Of a stretch of DNA of 64,000 bases, positions 33,411-45,973 are shown piece after piece (the stretch's first letter is position 1; every line of letters starts with the position of its first letter). The DNA lies in contig NC_037681.1 in NCBI RefSeq assembly GCF_003255815.1, positions 73,247,730 to 73,311,729 on the forward strand. Direction: 5' to 3'. This DNA comes from Theropithecus gelada. Its lineage: Eukaryota > Chordata > Mammalia > Primates > Cercopithecidae. A program made the translations under genes and the position numbers. Below the pieces are notes generated by a model that saw only the letters and a program-made list of their open reading frames with translations, had not been told where the DNA came from and searched no databases.

Positions 33411-35299
33411 TGCAACTGGAAACAAAAGGCATAGAGAGAGAAATAATTACTAAAAGTGAGACTTTAAAAACATTACAAACAGGCAAAATTAAAGACTTCT
33501 GAAAAAGATGGAACATACTTACCCTTTCACCTGAAACATTTGAACAAACAAACAATAGTTTTTAAGAGGCCAGTCCTTAGGAAAAAAAGGGCAGTGATTC
33601 TTAAGAGAAGGGAAACATAAGGTAAACTCAACTATTGGGAAAAAAGAAAAAGGAAAGATACACAGCTTGCCAATATTAGGAATGGAAGAGGTGACATCAA
33701 TACAGAGTCTACAGATTTTAAGAGAAGATATGAAAATATCATAAACAACTTATGCCAATAAGTTTGACAAATACTTTGAAAAAAATATTAAACTTCACTC
33801 AGGAAGCAATAGCCTATGTAGTCCAATAATCTATTAAAATGAATTTATAGTTAAACATCTTCTCACAAAGAAAACCCCAGGCCTATATGGCTTCACTGAA
33901 AAACTTGGCCAAAAATTTATGGAAGAAATAATACCAATTTTACACAAACTCTTCAAGAAAATTGAAGAGTAGGAAATATTATAAAACTCATTCTACAAGG
34001 CCAGAATTTTATATCAAAATAAGAAAAAGACATTACAAGAAAACTGTAGATTCATAATCCTCATAAGCATAGATGCAAACATTCTTAACAAAATGTTAGC
34101 AATATTTTAAAAAATGGAGCATGAGCAAGTGGGGTTTACTGGGAATTCAAGATTGATTTAACATTTGAAAAAATTAAAGTTAATGTAGTCACCATATTAA
34201 CAAAGTAAAGTATAACCATATAATCATCTTGATAGACACAGAAGAAGCATTTGTTGAAATTCAACAAAATAGTTAATGATTTTTTTAAAAAAATACAAAG
34301 CAAAAAACTTCTCTGAAAACTAGGAACTTCCTCAGCTAGATAAAGAACATCTATGAAAAGCTCCAGCTAAGATTATACTTTATGGTGAAAGATAAAATGC
34401 TTCCCCTACCCACAGGAAAATGGCAAAGATACCTGATCATTCCACTTTTATTCAATATTGTAGTGGAGGTTTTATCTACAATTATTCAATATCATAATGG
34501 AGGTTTAGAATAAGGAAATACAATAAAATAAAGAGCATCCATACAGAAAGAAAAACATCAAAGTGTTTTAATAAGGAGATAACATGATTATATATAAAGA
34601 GAATCATATGAAGCTAAAAACAGTTACTAGAACTAGTAGTAGGCAAGTTTAGCATTTCAGCAGAATACAAGATAAGGAACAATAATTGATTTTATTTAAA
34701 TACACTTCAGTGAACGTTCAATCAGAAATTAACAATTTCAAAGGCCATTTACAATAGCATCAAAATATGATATATTTAAAGTTAATCTAGCTAAAGATGT
34801 ATTATTTTTCCTTGATGAGAAACATTCAAAATCTAAAAAAAAAAAAAAAAAATGTACTTTGTTCATGGATTAGCGGTTCAAAATATTTAAGATTTCAGTT
34901 ACTCCAAAATTTATCTATAGATTCAACACGTTCTCAATCAAAATTCCAGCAGCTTTCTTTTTGGTAGAAATTGACAAGATGATCCTAACACTCAAATGAA
35001 AATGCAAAAGGGTATCAAATAGCCAAAACAACTTTGAAAATAAACATTTGGAGGACTAATATTACCTGACTTTAAAGTTTCTTATAAGTTACAGTTACCA
35101 AAACCATGACAAATTTTCTTAAAGATAAAGGACAAATATGTCATTAGAATTAAGAGGGTACAGAAATAGATTTACATATATATGTTTAATCGAGTTTTGG
35201 TAAAGGTACAAAGGTAATTCAATAGGGAAAATAAGAATATTATTTTCAATAAAATAGTGTTATAATAATAAAATATCCATAAGTTAAAAAGTGAACTTC

Positions 35300-35607
35300 G
35301 GCCGGGCGCGGTGGCTCAAGCTTGTAATCCCAGTACTTTGGGAGGCCGAGACGGGCGGATCACGAGGTCAGGAGATCGAGACCATCCTGGCTAACACGGT
35401 GAAACCCCGTCTCTACTAAAAAAATACAAAAAACTAGCCGGGAGAGGTGGCGGGCGCCTGGAGTCCCAGCTACTCGGGAGGCTGAGGCAGGAGAATGGCG
35501 TAAACCCGGGAGGCACAGCTTGCAGTGAGCTGAGATCCGGCCACTGCACTTCAGCCTGGGCGGCAGAGCCAGACTCCATCTCAAAAAAAAAAAAAAAAAA
35601 AAAAAAA
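35300..35607 (+). mobile_element. AluY SINE, cercopithecoid type
   Basis: Nearly intact AluY starting 'ggccgggcgcggtggctca', with many CpGs kept and a long A-tail. It carries 'gagatccggccactgcac'. Target duplication 'gtgaacttc' is at 35291-35299 and 35608-35616, exact, and may include adjoining A's. It is one of the youngest insertions here and interrupts the L1. Confidence 0.96.
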
Positions 35608-35961
35608 GTGAACTTCAATCCATATATCACACCATATACAAAAATTAACTCAAGATGGATTATAGGCCTAAATTTAACACCTAAAACCATAAATATTCTA
35701 CGAGAACATAGAGGATAAAATCCTTGTGACCTTGGCTATGGCAAAGATTTCTTAGATATGACACCAAATGCATGATGCTTAAAAGAAGATATTGATAAAT
35801 TGAACTTCACCAAAATTAACATCCTTATCTTTTCTAGTAACTTAGTAAGAAAATAAAAATAAAAGCCACCACTTTGAAACAATATTTTTGAATCTTATAC
35901 CTGATAAAGGCCTTTTTTCTAGAATAAATTAAAAACTCTCAAAATTTGGTAATAGAAAACA

Positions 35962-36270
35962 GGCTGGGCGCAGTGGCTCACGCCTGTAATCCCAGCACTT
36001 TGGGAAGCCAAGGTGGGTGGATCACGAGGTCAGGAGATCAAGATCATCCTGGGTAACAAGGTTGAAACCCTATCTCTACTAAAAATACAAAAAATTAGCT
36101 GGGCGTGGTGGCCGGTGCCTGTAGTCCCAGCTATTCCGGAGGCTGAGGCAGGAGAATGGCGTGAACCCGGGAGGCGGAGCTTGCAGTGAACCAAGATCAC
36201 GCCACTGCACTCCATCCTGGGTGATAGAACGAGATTCCGTCTCAAACAAAACAAAACAGAACAAAGCACA
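35962..36270 (+). mobile_element. AluY-type SINE
   Basis: Sense Alu from 'ggctgggcgcagtggctca' to an AAAAC-rich tail, with 'gagaatggcgtgaacccgg'. It interrupts the L1. A possible but imperfect target duplication is 'tggtaatagaaaaca' and 'tagtaacagcagaca'. Confidence 0.93.
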
Positions 36271-37406
36271 ACACTTAGTAACAGCAGACAAATATCTCAA
36301 ATTATTAAATAGGAAAAAACAACCAGATTCTTCACTAAAGAAGATATGTGCTTGACAGCATAAGCCCATGAAATAAGGTTAACATCATTAGTCATTCAGA
36401 AAAGGCAAATTAAACTGAAATGCGATACAACAACACACTTATTAGAATTGTTAAAATTGAAAAGACCAACAAAATGAAGTACTCACAAGAACAGTGAGAA
36501 ACTGAAATTCACACATTCTGCTGGTGAGAATGTAAAATGCTACCATCACTTTGAAAACAGTCCAGCAATTCCTTAAAAAGCTAAACATGTGATCCAGCCT
36601 TTCTACCCCCAGATATTTATCACAGCAAATGAAAGCATATGCCCATATAAAATCTTATACATGAATGTTCATAGCAGTTATATTTGTAATAGCCAAAGAC
36701 TGGAAATAATTCAAATGTCCGCCAACACATAATAATGATGTATTGATAAACAATACGATAAACAAACTAAAGTATATGCATGCAGTGCAAAACTACTCAA
36801 CAATAAAACAAATAAACTTGATAGATGCAAAAACATCAATGAAAATCAAAATTATCATGCTGAGTGAAAGAAACCAAACAAAAAGAATACACACATACTG
36901 TATGATTCCATTTATATAAAATTCTAGAAAATGCAAGCTACTCTATAGTGATGGAAAGATCAGTAGTTGCCAGGAAGTATGGGTAGCAGTGAAGGGTGTG
37001 GAGGCAAAGAAATCAAAGAGACATAATGCAAATTTTGGGGCTGTTAGATATATTTATTATCTTGATTGTGGTGGTGTTTTCATAGGTATAATTACATGTA
37101 AAAAATCAAATTGCACTCTTCAAATATGTGTAGTGGATTATATATCAATTATACCTAAAATAAACTGTTAAAAAATAAGTTACAGGCTAGATATGCACAT
37201 TTGGGTGATAAAACTGCAAAGACAATTAAGATGATTTCCATAGAAATCAGGATGCTGATTATCCTTAGGAACAGAGAAGAGGCTATTTTTTGGGAAGGGC
37301 ACATTGAGGGCTTCTGGAGTTGCTGATAAGGTTGTATTTCCTGACATGGTAGTGGCTATTCAGGTGTTATATTTATCTTAATCCATTCAGCTCCATACTT
37401 TTTAAA

Positions 37407-37592
37407 ATATAGTTTGGATATTTCTCTCCACCAAATCTCATGTTGAGAGGTGATACAATGTTGGAGGTAGGGCCTAATGGGACGTGTTTGGGTTATGGGG
37501 GCAGATCCCTCTCCCTCATGAATGGCTTAGTACCCTTCCCCTGGCACCACCTTTCCCTTTCTCTCTTGCTCCTTCTTTCTCCATATGACTTT
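37407..37592 (+). mobile_element. partial MaLR LTR (MST-like)
   Basis: The left part of a sense LTR: 'tatagtttggatatttctc', 'aatgttggaggtagggccta', 'gttatgggggcagatccc' and 'ctcttgctccttctttctcc'. The 3' half is absent. Confidence 0.7.
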
Positions 37593-38005
37593 TCTTAATT
37601 TCAAAAACTTTTTTCAACTAGATAATTCGATATTTAAAAACTACACAAAGCACCATTTTCAGAAATATTCATAATAAAATATTTCTTTCTTTGTAATTTC
37701 CAAACTGTCCACAAACAATGTGACAATAATAAGATTTAATAAGCTCACTGAAGGTGAACATCATGAAATACTGAATAACTACAAATTGCTAACTAAAAGT
37801 TGGAGCTGTGCTACACTGCCAACTGTATAAAATAACATACAGAAATAGACAAGGTCTAAAAGGAAATATTTTGAGTAAGAATGCTTTTGTCCCAGAATTG
37901 ATGACTAGTGCTTAAAAGGTAGGAACAATGAAAGATAAATTCCACCCAATCTAAAACTCACTCAGGAAATTTTTCTCAGCTTGTTAATAAGTTTCCCAAC
38001 AGGTT
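37593..38005. other. unassigned interval
   Basis: Nothing recognised. Confidence 0.4.
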
Positions 38006-38010
38006 CTCTG

Positions 38011-38371
38011 TGTCAGACCATTTTCAGACTGCTATAAAGAACTTCCTGAGACTGAGTAATTTATAAAGGAAAGAGGTTTAATTGACTCACAGCTCTGCAT
38101 GCCTGGGGAGGCCTCAGGAAACTTACAATCATGGTGGAAGGGAAAGCAGGCACATCTTACATGGTGGCAGGTAAGAGAGAGAGTGTGTGAAGGAGGAATG
38201 TGACAAACATTTATAAAATCATCAGATCTTGTGAGAACTCACTCAGTGTCACAAGAACAGCATGGGGAAAATCACCCTTATGATCCAATCACCCCCATCC
38301 CTTGACACAGGGGATTACAGGGATTACCATTTGAGATGAGATTTGGGTTGGACACAGAGTCAAACCATATA
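38011..38371 (-). repeat. 3' LTR of the second MaLR provirus
   Basis: Begins 'tgtcagaccattttcagac', shows 'ctcactcagtgtcacaag' and ends 'gagtcaaaccatata'. Confidence 0.93.
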
Positions 38372-39013
38372 ATTCCACCCCTGGTTTCTTTCAGATCTCA
38401 CATCCTTTTTATATGTGAGTGATTCACACTGCACTAGAAGAGGTTCTCCATGATGGCTTAGCTCCTGCAACAGACTTCTGTCTGGACATCCAGGCATTTC
38501 CATACATCCTCTGAAATCTAGGCAGAGGCTCCCAAACCTCAGTTCTTGACTTCTGTGAACCCGTATGCCCAATACCACATGGAAGCCACCAAGGCTTGTG
38601 GCTTGCACCCTCTGAAGCAACAGTTCAAGCTATACCTTGGCCCCTTCTAGCCACAAGGGAAGCTGGAGTGGCTAGGATGCAGAATACCAAGTCTCTAGGC
38701 TGCACAGAACAGTGGGACCATAGGCCCAGCCCACAAAACCATTTTTCCCTCCTAGGCCTCTGGGCCTATGATGAGAGGGGCTGCCTTAAAGATCTCTGAC
38801 AGGCCCTGGAGACATTTTCCCCAATGTCCTGGTGATTAATATATGACTCCGCATTACTTATGCAAATTCTGCAGCTAGCTTGAATTTCTTCCTAGAAATT
38901 CGGGTTTTATTTTCTATTTCATTGTCAGGCTGCAAATTTTCCAAACTTTCATGCTGTTCTTCCCTTTTAAAAATGAGTTGTAATCTCAGATCATCTCTCT
39001 CAAGTTCAAAGTT

Positions 39014-39289
39014 TTACAGATCTTTAGGGAAGGGGCAAAATGTCACCAGTCTCTTTGATAAATCATAGCAAGGGTGACCTTTGCTCCAGTTCCCAATAAG
39101 TTCCTCATCTCCATTTAAGAACATCATGGCCTGGACTTCATTGTTCACATCACTATCAGCATTTTGGTCCAAACTATTAAACAAATCTCTAGGCAGTTTC
39201 AGACTTTCCCACATCTTCCTGTCTTTTTCTGAGCCCTCCAAACTGTTCCAACTTCTGCCTGTTACCCATTTCCAAAGTTGCTTCCACAT
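39014..39289 (-). pseudogene. MaLR gag-like remnant
   Basis: A 91-codon frame within the provirus interior with NSLEGSEKDRKMWESLKL and DLSKRLVTFCPFP. MaLR interiors carry only a degenerate gag-like region, so this is a remnant with no expected function. The homologous zone of the first provirus is at about 22530-22800. Confidence 0.7.
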
Positions 39290-39337
39290 TTTAAGGTATC
39301 TTTATAAGAGTACTCCACTCTCTTGGTACCACTTCAT

Positions 39338-39691
39338 TGTATTAGTCTGTTTTCACAGTTATAAAGAAATACCCAAGATTGGGTAATTTATAAAGGAAAG
39401 AGGTTTGACTCACAGGTCAGCATACCTGGGGATGCCTCAGGAAACTTACGATCATGGCAGAAGGGGAAGGAGTCATGTCTTATGTGGCGGCAGGCAAGAG
39501 AATGAAAAACCCAGGTGAAACTACCATTTATAAAACCATCAGATCTCGTGAGAACTCACTTATTATCATGAGAATAGCATGAAGGAAACTACCCCCATGA
39601 TCCAATTGCCACCCACCCTTGTCACGTGGGGATTATGGGGATTACAATTCAAAATGAGATTTGGGTGGGAAAATAAAGCCAAAGTGTATCA
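39338..39691 (-). repeat. 5' LTR of the second MaLR provirus
   Basis: Begins 'tgtattagtctgttttcac', keeps 'aactcacttattatcatgag' and ends 'gccaaagtgtatca'. Confidence 0.93.
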
Positions 39692-39696
39692 CTCTG

Positions 39697-41925
39697 TAAC
39701 CCCAATCATCACCCTAGCCAGTCCTTGCCTGATGTCTCCCAAAATACTGGAAGGCAGAAAGAGAGGAACTGATGATGATGATGTTGTAAGAGATATCATC
39801 TTCTTTATTAAGAGAATCACCACACCCACCACCATCACAAAACTAAGAGGAATCTTTGAGAGAAAAAATTATACAGGTTGGAAGTACTTTCAAAATGAAG
39901 AGATGGGCTGACTACACCTGATAGACAGGTCACTGAGCTGAAATTGGCAGACCCACCCTGGAGTTGCTCTTGGTGCAGCCATAGGGGCACACCAGGGTAT
40001 AGTGATATCCTTGTCAAGAACTTGACAGGTGTTCCCAGAGTGTTAGGGACGTATATGGAGGTAGAATATGGAACCTATCACTCACCCGAAGATTTCTTAA
40101 GATGAGAGGTTTGAGGAAGTAACCCTCTGCCTAGGGCTAAAAAAGAACTGTAGTATGGGTTCAGAGTAAAATGTCCCTCATGTCCCTTGGAAGGCATGAA
40201 AGAGGAACCTACTGTGTTTCATGGTTCCCTATAAAGAAGCACAGTGTTTAAGGAAATGAAGATGACACAGAAGACACCCTTAGATATCCAGGAAAGTATG
40301 CCTCCCTTTAGTCCACAGCATAGAGTTGAGGCTCAGATATGGATAATACCTCATCACTGGATTTTCTAATGCCCTTTGCACATAGGCAGATAACTAAGGT
40401 CTTGTCAAGAAAATGTAAATCAAAGTGATGTGTGCAATTTCTGCCTCACTTTCTTAAGAGAAAGTTTCTGAGATTAGTCCTTCATTCCATTCTCCTCCCT
40501 AATGGCAAACTAGCAGTAACCATAGAAAGCTTATGTCCTGTATAGAGGCTTACCAATCCATGTGTATAAGTAACTATGGAGCTGTCTTGGAATGCACGCT
40601 GCACCACTGTGCAAGAAGGAATAACCTTTTGTTTTGTTTGAACTACTGAATTTTGAAAATTCTTAATTATAGCTCTTTTGAGTATGTACTATTTCTAATC
40701 CAGACAGCCTGGACCAAAAAATCAGATAGGATAACTGGACTACTGGCAGGATGCTAAGAAGATGTAAATGCCTGCTCAAAATGATACATACTTTGGTATT
40801 TCTAGCAAAGTGAGTTCAATTATGAAATCAAACCACTGAGATACACATTTTCTTTTGAATATTCAAATATTATTTTACTTCCAATTGGCAAATCATTATA
40901 AAATATCTCAACACTTTACAGCAAACATATACTAAGTGCTAACTTGGTTTGCCCCACAAGGTTATAGAGAATTCCAGGAGGAGAGTAGGGAAGAGAATAA
41001 AAATCTCCAGGGAGGATACCAATCATTAAACTGAGATTTTGTGTTTGCACAGCCAAGACATAGCTATGGGGGAATACCACTGAGGAGCATTAAAGAAACA
41101 TCAGGCTGACTAATAATAAGAATTTCCATCCAAATCCATCTACCAAATCAAGTGAATCTGCAATAAATATAAATCCACATGCAGTAGTGTCTCTCCAGGG
41201 AAATCTAACATTTTCCCACCAGACAGGAGTGTTCTGCATAGCAACCATTTTATGGGGAAGATGACAGCTTGTCTGTCTTTGCCTACTGAGATCAGATCAG
41301 AATGTCAGCTACACTGCCAGTCAAGGCTGCTCTTCAGTCTAAAGGAGGTGCCAATTTGCCAAAAGGGAACATTCTCTTACCCGTACAATCGATCGGCAGG
41401 ACATTAAGAATAAGTACAGCAATACAAATGCAATGAAATATCTTAATACATGTATAGAAAACATTTTAAATTCAAAGTTCAGAAAAAAGCACACAATTTA
41501 AAGATGTTCTTTAGTAACAGGATACCCTCAGTAGGATTAGTGATTTCTTCAAGAATAATTTGTTTTATTATTATTTAGATATAGTGAGCAAGAAATGGGG
41601 CTGTAACTAATTTTCTGAAGCCTTGCAGGTTTGAAATATTCTGTATCTTTAGCCAGGAAGCTCTTTTAGTAAAACATAATAAGAGTAATTATTTCAATGT
41701 TTTGAGGATCAGTTGGTATTAAAATGAACATGAATGGTTCATCTGGTCCTTTATATTATTCATACCTACAGAAGATTGTCTCCTTTGTGATTATCTAGAA
41801 TAATACATTTTAAGTTTTCTAGACTCATATTATAGTGAAGCATTGATATTGTTGTCATATGTTGTGTGTCAACACGCAAATGTCTTTTGTTCAATGCCAG
41901 TGAATAATATAAAACTGTTTTTTCT
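39697..41925. other. noncoding interval with no named repeat
   Basis: No gene or clear element seen in 2.2 kb. The zone 39900-40700 has moderately higher GC and resembles decayed LTR or DNA-transposon sequence, but I cannot support a family. The 110-codon plus frame at 39579-39911 starts within the MaLR LTR and is incidental. Confidence 0.4.
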
Positions 41926-41927
41926 TT

Positions 41928-42212
41928 TCCAGACAGATTCTCGCTCTGTTGCCCAGGCTAGATTGCAGTGGCATGATCTCTGCTCACTGCAAGCTCTGCC
42001 TCCCGGGTTCCTGCCATTCTCCTGCCTCAGCCTCCTGAGTAGCTGGGACTACAGGCGCCCACAACCATGCCCGGCTAACTTTTTGTATTTTTAGTAGGGA
42101 TGGGGTTTCACCGTGTTAGCCAGGATGGTCTCGATCTCTTGACCTCATTATCTGCCCACCTCGGCCTCCCAAAGTGCTGGGATTACAGGCATGAGCCACC
42201 TTGCCCGGCCAA
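41928..42212 (-). mobile_element. AluY-type SINE
   Basis: Antisense Alu from 'cagacagattctcgctctg' to 'gagccaccttgcccggcc', with 'gttagccaggatggtctcg'. Its poly(T) is short and broken ('gttttttcttttc'). Confidence 0.93.
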
Positions 42213-43920
42213 AATAAAACAATTCATACAAAAAACTTTGCCTGGAAATCTCCTTCATCCTACTTATACCATGAGCCCAATTAAAGTATTCAATTAGGAG
42301 GAAATTAAATTGCATTGATGTGTTTCCTACAACACTGTTACAAAAGTATGGTTCTATGTAGATTCTTAGTTAACCTGCCAGACAGAAGCACACAACCCAA
42401 TGTGAACTTGAACTAGCATTAGAATTCATTTTTTGTTTTTCTTTTTGAGTTTTTGGCTTGTGTTTGTTTTTCACAACCTTGGTGGTACATTTATCTTATG
42501 CAAGAACAAACATCATTCTCCTTCAAATAATACAAAATATCCCATAATATGCATCTTTCTATATGTAACATTATGAAGAAAAACATTTATATCAAGATAT
42601 TGGACACATTGTGTACTGAGAACTCATTAATTTTCCCAAACATTTAGTTAGGTTTTTTATTGATTAAGTGAGGATGTGGGCAAAAGGCTAGACCTCAAGC
42701 AGGGGCACAGCCAGCAGAGATTACTTATAAGGAAAACTAAATTGTATTCTGGAGAAATTTATCAGAACATGTCAGTGTGCTGTGACACAAAGGTGTCAGC
42801 TAATGGAAGCAGTAATATTCACAATGTGATTTCGTATTTCTAAAATTTTTAGTGGTGTTACTAAACAATATAAGGAGCAGAACAACACTTTCTCAAAATT
42901 GGAAAGAAAACTTAAGCAGATTACTTGACTGTTAATTATACTATAATATTTTATATGCACTAATATTATTACCAGGTGTATATATTCTCTGCCACCTGAT
43001 AACATTAAAGCCTTTAGGGTCATCGAATTGTGAATACTAAAAAACAATTGTAGGCAACAGCAGAACAACAAAAGCAAATAGGAACCTCAAAATTGCATGA
43101 ATTTTGTCCTCACAAAATTTTCCAAATGTAAATGCAACTAAGCATTTTTGTTCTTAATGCTTCATCTCTATAAAGCTTCTAGAAGAACCTTCATACATGG
43201 CATGGGTTTACATATTTTAAAGTTTTTTTTTCCTTTTTAAACTGAAACAAATTTTGTTCATTTGAAAACACTTAAAAGTGCAAATAAGCAATATATAAAT
43301 TGTAAACCATCTCAAATCTCATCACCCACTTTGTTCATTAAGATGCATGCTTGAACTCTCAGAAAGAAACCCTTTCTTCCACTCCTGGTTTTCTGGACGA
43401 ATGACTCACCCATCACAAACCTCTGTCCGTCCTCTATCTAAGTCTTCCTTCACTCAGGCTCTTGGGAGCAGAGTGATTGGCAAACAAGAATAAGTTGGCA
43501 TGTTTATCTCAATCCTCCCACCTCCAGGTTCTGAGGTCCTTCTGGTAGTGTGAGGGGAGTTGCTGCCCTGGTCCAGTGCGTACATCTACCTAATCTTGGG
43601 GTTTAGTTCACAGGGCCAGTGACTCTGACACAAGCCACACCCTCCCATTGGGCCATAATCAATACTGAAAGTGATACTAGAGCCACCTCTGTTAATTTTG
43701 TTTCTCAGCTTACTCAGAGCCCAGGACTACTTACAGGAATGCCATTTAATTGGCTCCCTAAGAGACCTGAACTCTTATCTACCTTTTGATAATAATAGAA
43801 ATGAGTTTATAAATAACATAAAATCTTATAAACTGGTCCTCACAGGCCAGAGAAGTTTTATAATTAGCCCTGCTCTGTAACCCTAGTTAAATAACAGAAA
43901 CTCCACAGGCTTCTGACTCT
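42213..43920. other. repeat-poor interval
   Basis: No recognised gene or repeat in about 1.7 kb. The frames at 42796-43077 and 43671-43880 carry no motif. Confidence 0.4.
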
Positions 43921-43925
43921 TAATA

Positions 43926-44154
43926 CAGGAGTTGGCAGACTTTTTTTTAATGAAGAGCCAAATAATATACATTTTAGATTTTTTGCACTATTGAGTTTTT
44001 GTCACAACTGCTTATCTCTGTCTTTTTAGTGAGAAAACCTCCACAGACAATAGTTAAACCAATGGGTGTGGCTATGAGCCAATAAAATTTAATTTACATA
44101 AATAAGTGGCCTACAGATTTTGCCTGCAGAAAGTAAATGGTTTGCCTACCTCTG
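43926..44154 (+). mobile_element. hAT-Charlie-type non-autonomous DNA transposon
   Basis: Terminal inverted repeats 'caggagttggcagac' and, at the right end, 'tttgcctacctctg'. The middle has 'acaatagttaaaccaatggg' and 'gtggctatgagccaataaaa'. It has no coding capacity. I recognise the element class but not the precise MER number. Confidence 0.75.
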
Positions 44155-44750
44155 AATATGAACTGAGAGAATCAAAAGACATGAGCACTAAAGACTCTGC
44201 CCAATACAATGTAGCATTCTATTTCAATTCCTGAATAAACTAATTGTTATTCTGTCCCTGGATTTTTCATTTTCCCTTTTACATTATTTTTAGGGAAGTA
44301 GCTGAGTGAAATGCGACGTTTGGGGTCTAAGAAATTAAATCATATAGCATATCGGATCCTGCCATTTCAAGAGAAATGAAATAACTTGAGCAATGCTGTA
44401 AAGCTGTCCTGTAAATAGTTCTGGGTGTAGCTGAGAAAGTCAAACCCATAAAGTGGTTTGTTGTCTGCTCTGTCTACGGGGTAATTTGGGCCATAGGATG
44501 GCTGACATTTCCATGGCAGGGTCAGTAATTTCAGAAATCTCCCTGTTAGTTGGCACTCACTCTTAGCAGATTGGACCTGATAATACTGATGAAACAAGTC
44601 AGCTCTCCACTTCCCTGCCTTTATAGATAGGGTATTTAAGTCCAGTGACATCTTCCACTTCATATCCTGTTTTCAGTCTCTGTAGAATAAACCTTTAGCT
44701 CACCCTGGTTTAATGTAGGGGCTGAGCCAAAGCAGGAGACATCAAAGAAA
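44155..44750. other. unassigned interval, possibly ERV-derived
   Basis: A 98-codon minus frame (44367-44663) has no recognisable domain. It leads into the ERV-like repeat beginning near 44750, so it may be part of the same insertion. Confidence 0.35.
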
Positions 44751-45320
44751 AATTGCATGGAACAAACTCAAATAGGGGAAAAAGACTTTATTCAAGACTA
44801 CTGCAATAGGGGAAAGCGAATGAAGCTAATTCCTCTGAAACAGAAGACAGGAGGGCTTTAAAGCACTGGGATGAACTAGTGGAAAAATATTGGAGAACAT
44901 TAGTATGAAACGTTAATCAATAAAAGGTGTTGAACACATTGTGTTATTCCTGAGTTTGCCAATGTTTTTCTCTATTATGAGGCCATCTGTGTTTGCTAAT
45001 AGGTACCCATTGAAGTTAGGCTCTATCTTCCCCACAGGAACTGAGAGATAGAAGTATTATCTTCCTTCAAAGGGATGATTCCCTGGTCCTTGAGAACGAC
45101 ATTCCTGGTGGTAAAACAAACAAGAGGCAGGGAGAATATTTATATGCATTTCAAAGAGGCTTAAAAAGAATTTGCAATTACAAGTTTTCTGAAGTAAATG
45201 TTCTAAGAAAACTGCGGTACTAGAGTTAGAGCTAGAGTTAGAAAGGAGCTTATTTCAAGTTCAGTCAAGTGAGGAGAACATTAAGATTGTCTTGACCAGA
45301 GCCAATCAATTAAATTTAAA
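44751..45320 (-). mobile_element. ERV LTR-like repeat, copy A
   Basis: The core at 45068-45300 aligns with 51105-51312: 'ggtccttgagaacgacattc', 'gggagaatatttatatgc', 'ttacaagttttctgaagtaa' and 'gaacattaagattgtcttg'. It contains a short internal tandem, 'gagttagagctagagttag'. The upstream part includes 'gggaaaaagactttattcaa', which in antisense reads as an LTR polyadenylation zone. Confidence 0.5.
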
Positions 45321-45753
45321 CTGTCATAACCTTGGGAGAGTTATTTATAAACTTTACTCTACATGTAACCGCCCATGTGTGAGATTTTTATATTGGTTTC
45401 TTGTTTATGTAAACAAATCGCGAAACAAATACATTTCTGTTTATTTTTCACAATAGTTCATGGGTTGCAACTATCATTTCCATTTTTGAAAGAAAGAAAT
45501 GAGAAAGAGTAAGGTACATCCCAAGTCTACAGCACTAATAAGTATAAAAAATCAAAATTTTATCCCACATAAATTCCATATCTTCTCTTATCACTGCACC
45601 AAGCAAGTTGTTTGTCAAAGAAAAAAAAAAATATCCTGGGATTCTTCTAGAACATAAAGAAAAATAACAATCATGATATTATAAAATCAATATTTCCCAG
45701 CTCTTCTGAAGATAATTTAAAGCTGTTATAGAAATCAGAGTTCTGTTTTATAG

Positions 45754-45973
45754 GTGAGTTTCTCAACCATGGCATTATTGACATTTTGAGTCAAATAATT
45801 CTTCATTGTGTGGAGGCTGCCCTGGTCCTGTGTATTGTAGAATGTTTCACAGATCCCTGACCTCTACCACCTAGATTCCAGTATCACCCCTGAGTTGGGA
45901 ACACCAAAAAAAAGTCTCTAGATATTGTCAATGTCTCCTGAGGGTAAGATATCTTCTATTGAGAGCCACTGCT
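45754..45973 (-). mobile_element. MER20 (hAT-Charlie) DNA transposon fossil
   Basis: Inverted MER20: 'gagtttctcaaccatggc', 'aaataattcttcattgtg', 'gttgggaacacc', 'agatattgtcaatgtctcc', and the end 'gagagccactgc', which pairs with the start as terminal inverted repeats. Confidence 0.88.

Larger units (their letters stand above)
33660..37380 (+). mobile_element. old L1 (L1M-type) ORF2 to 3' UTR, split by two Alus
   Basis: Sense L1 landmarks in order: 'aaaaccccaggcctatatgg' (33872), 'cttgatagacacagaagaag' (34230), 'gctaagattatactttatgg' (34365), 'gaaaacaagattc'-type RT sequence, 'tcaaaattccagcagctttc' (34939), 'gcaaagatttcttagatatg' (35741), 'ggtgagaatgtaaaatgcta' (36524), 'acatgaatgttcatagcagt' (36659) and 3' UTR 'ttgattgtggtggtgtttt' (37063). 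The last 200 bp (37190-37380) resemble an L1M 3' UTR too. No open frame survives. Confidence 0.85.
38006..39696 (-). mobile_element. second MaLR provirus (MST/THE1 type) with 5-bp target duplication
   Basis: LTRs lie at 38011-38371 and 39338-39691, both on the minus strand, around a 966-bp interior (38372-39337). The exact duplication 'ctctg' is at 38006-38010 and 39692-39696. The interior is about 600 bp shorter than that of the first provirus and lacks the zone matching 21300-21820. The minus frame at 39014-39289 (91 codons) is a gag-like piece ending in a Cys/Pro-rich stretch. Confidence 0.95.

Noticed and set aside
44367..44663. 98-codon minus-strand frame
   Set aside because: Considered as a possible retroviral or host exon, but it shows no domain and no splice or start context, and it lies next to ERV-like repeat sequence.
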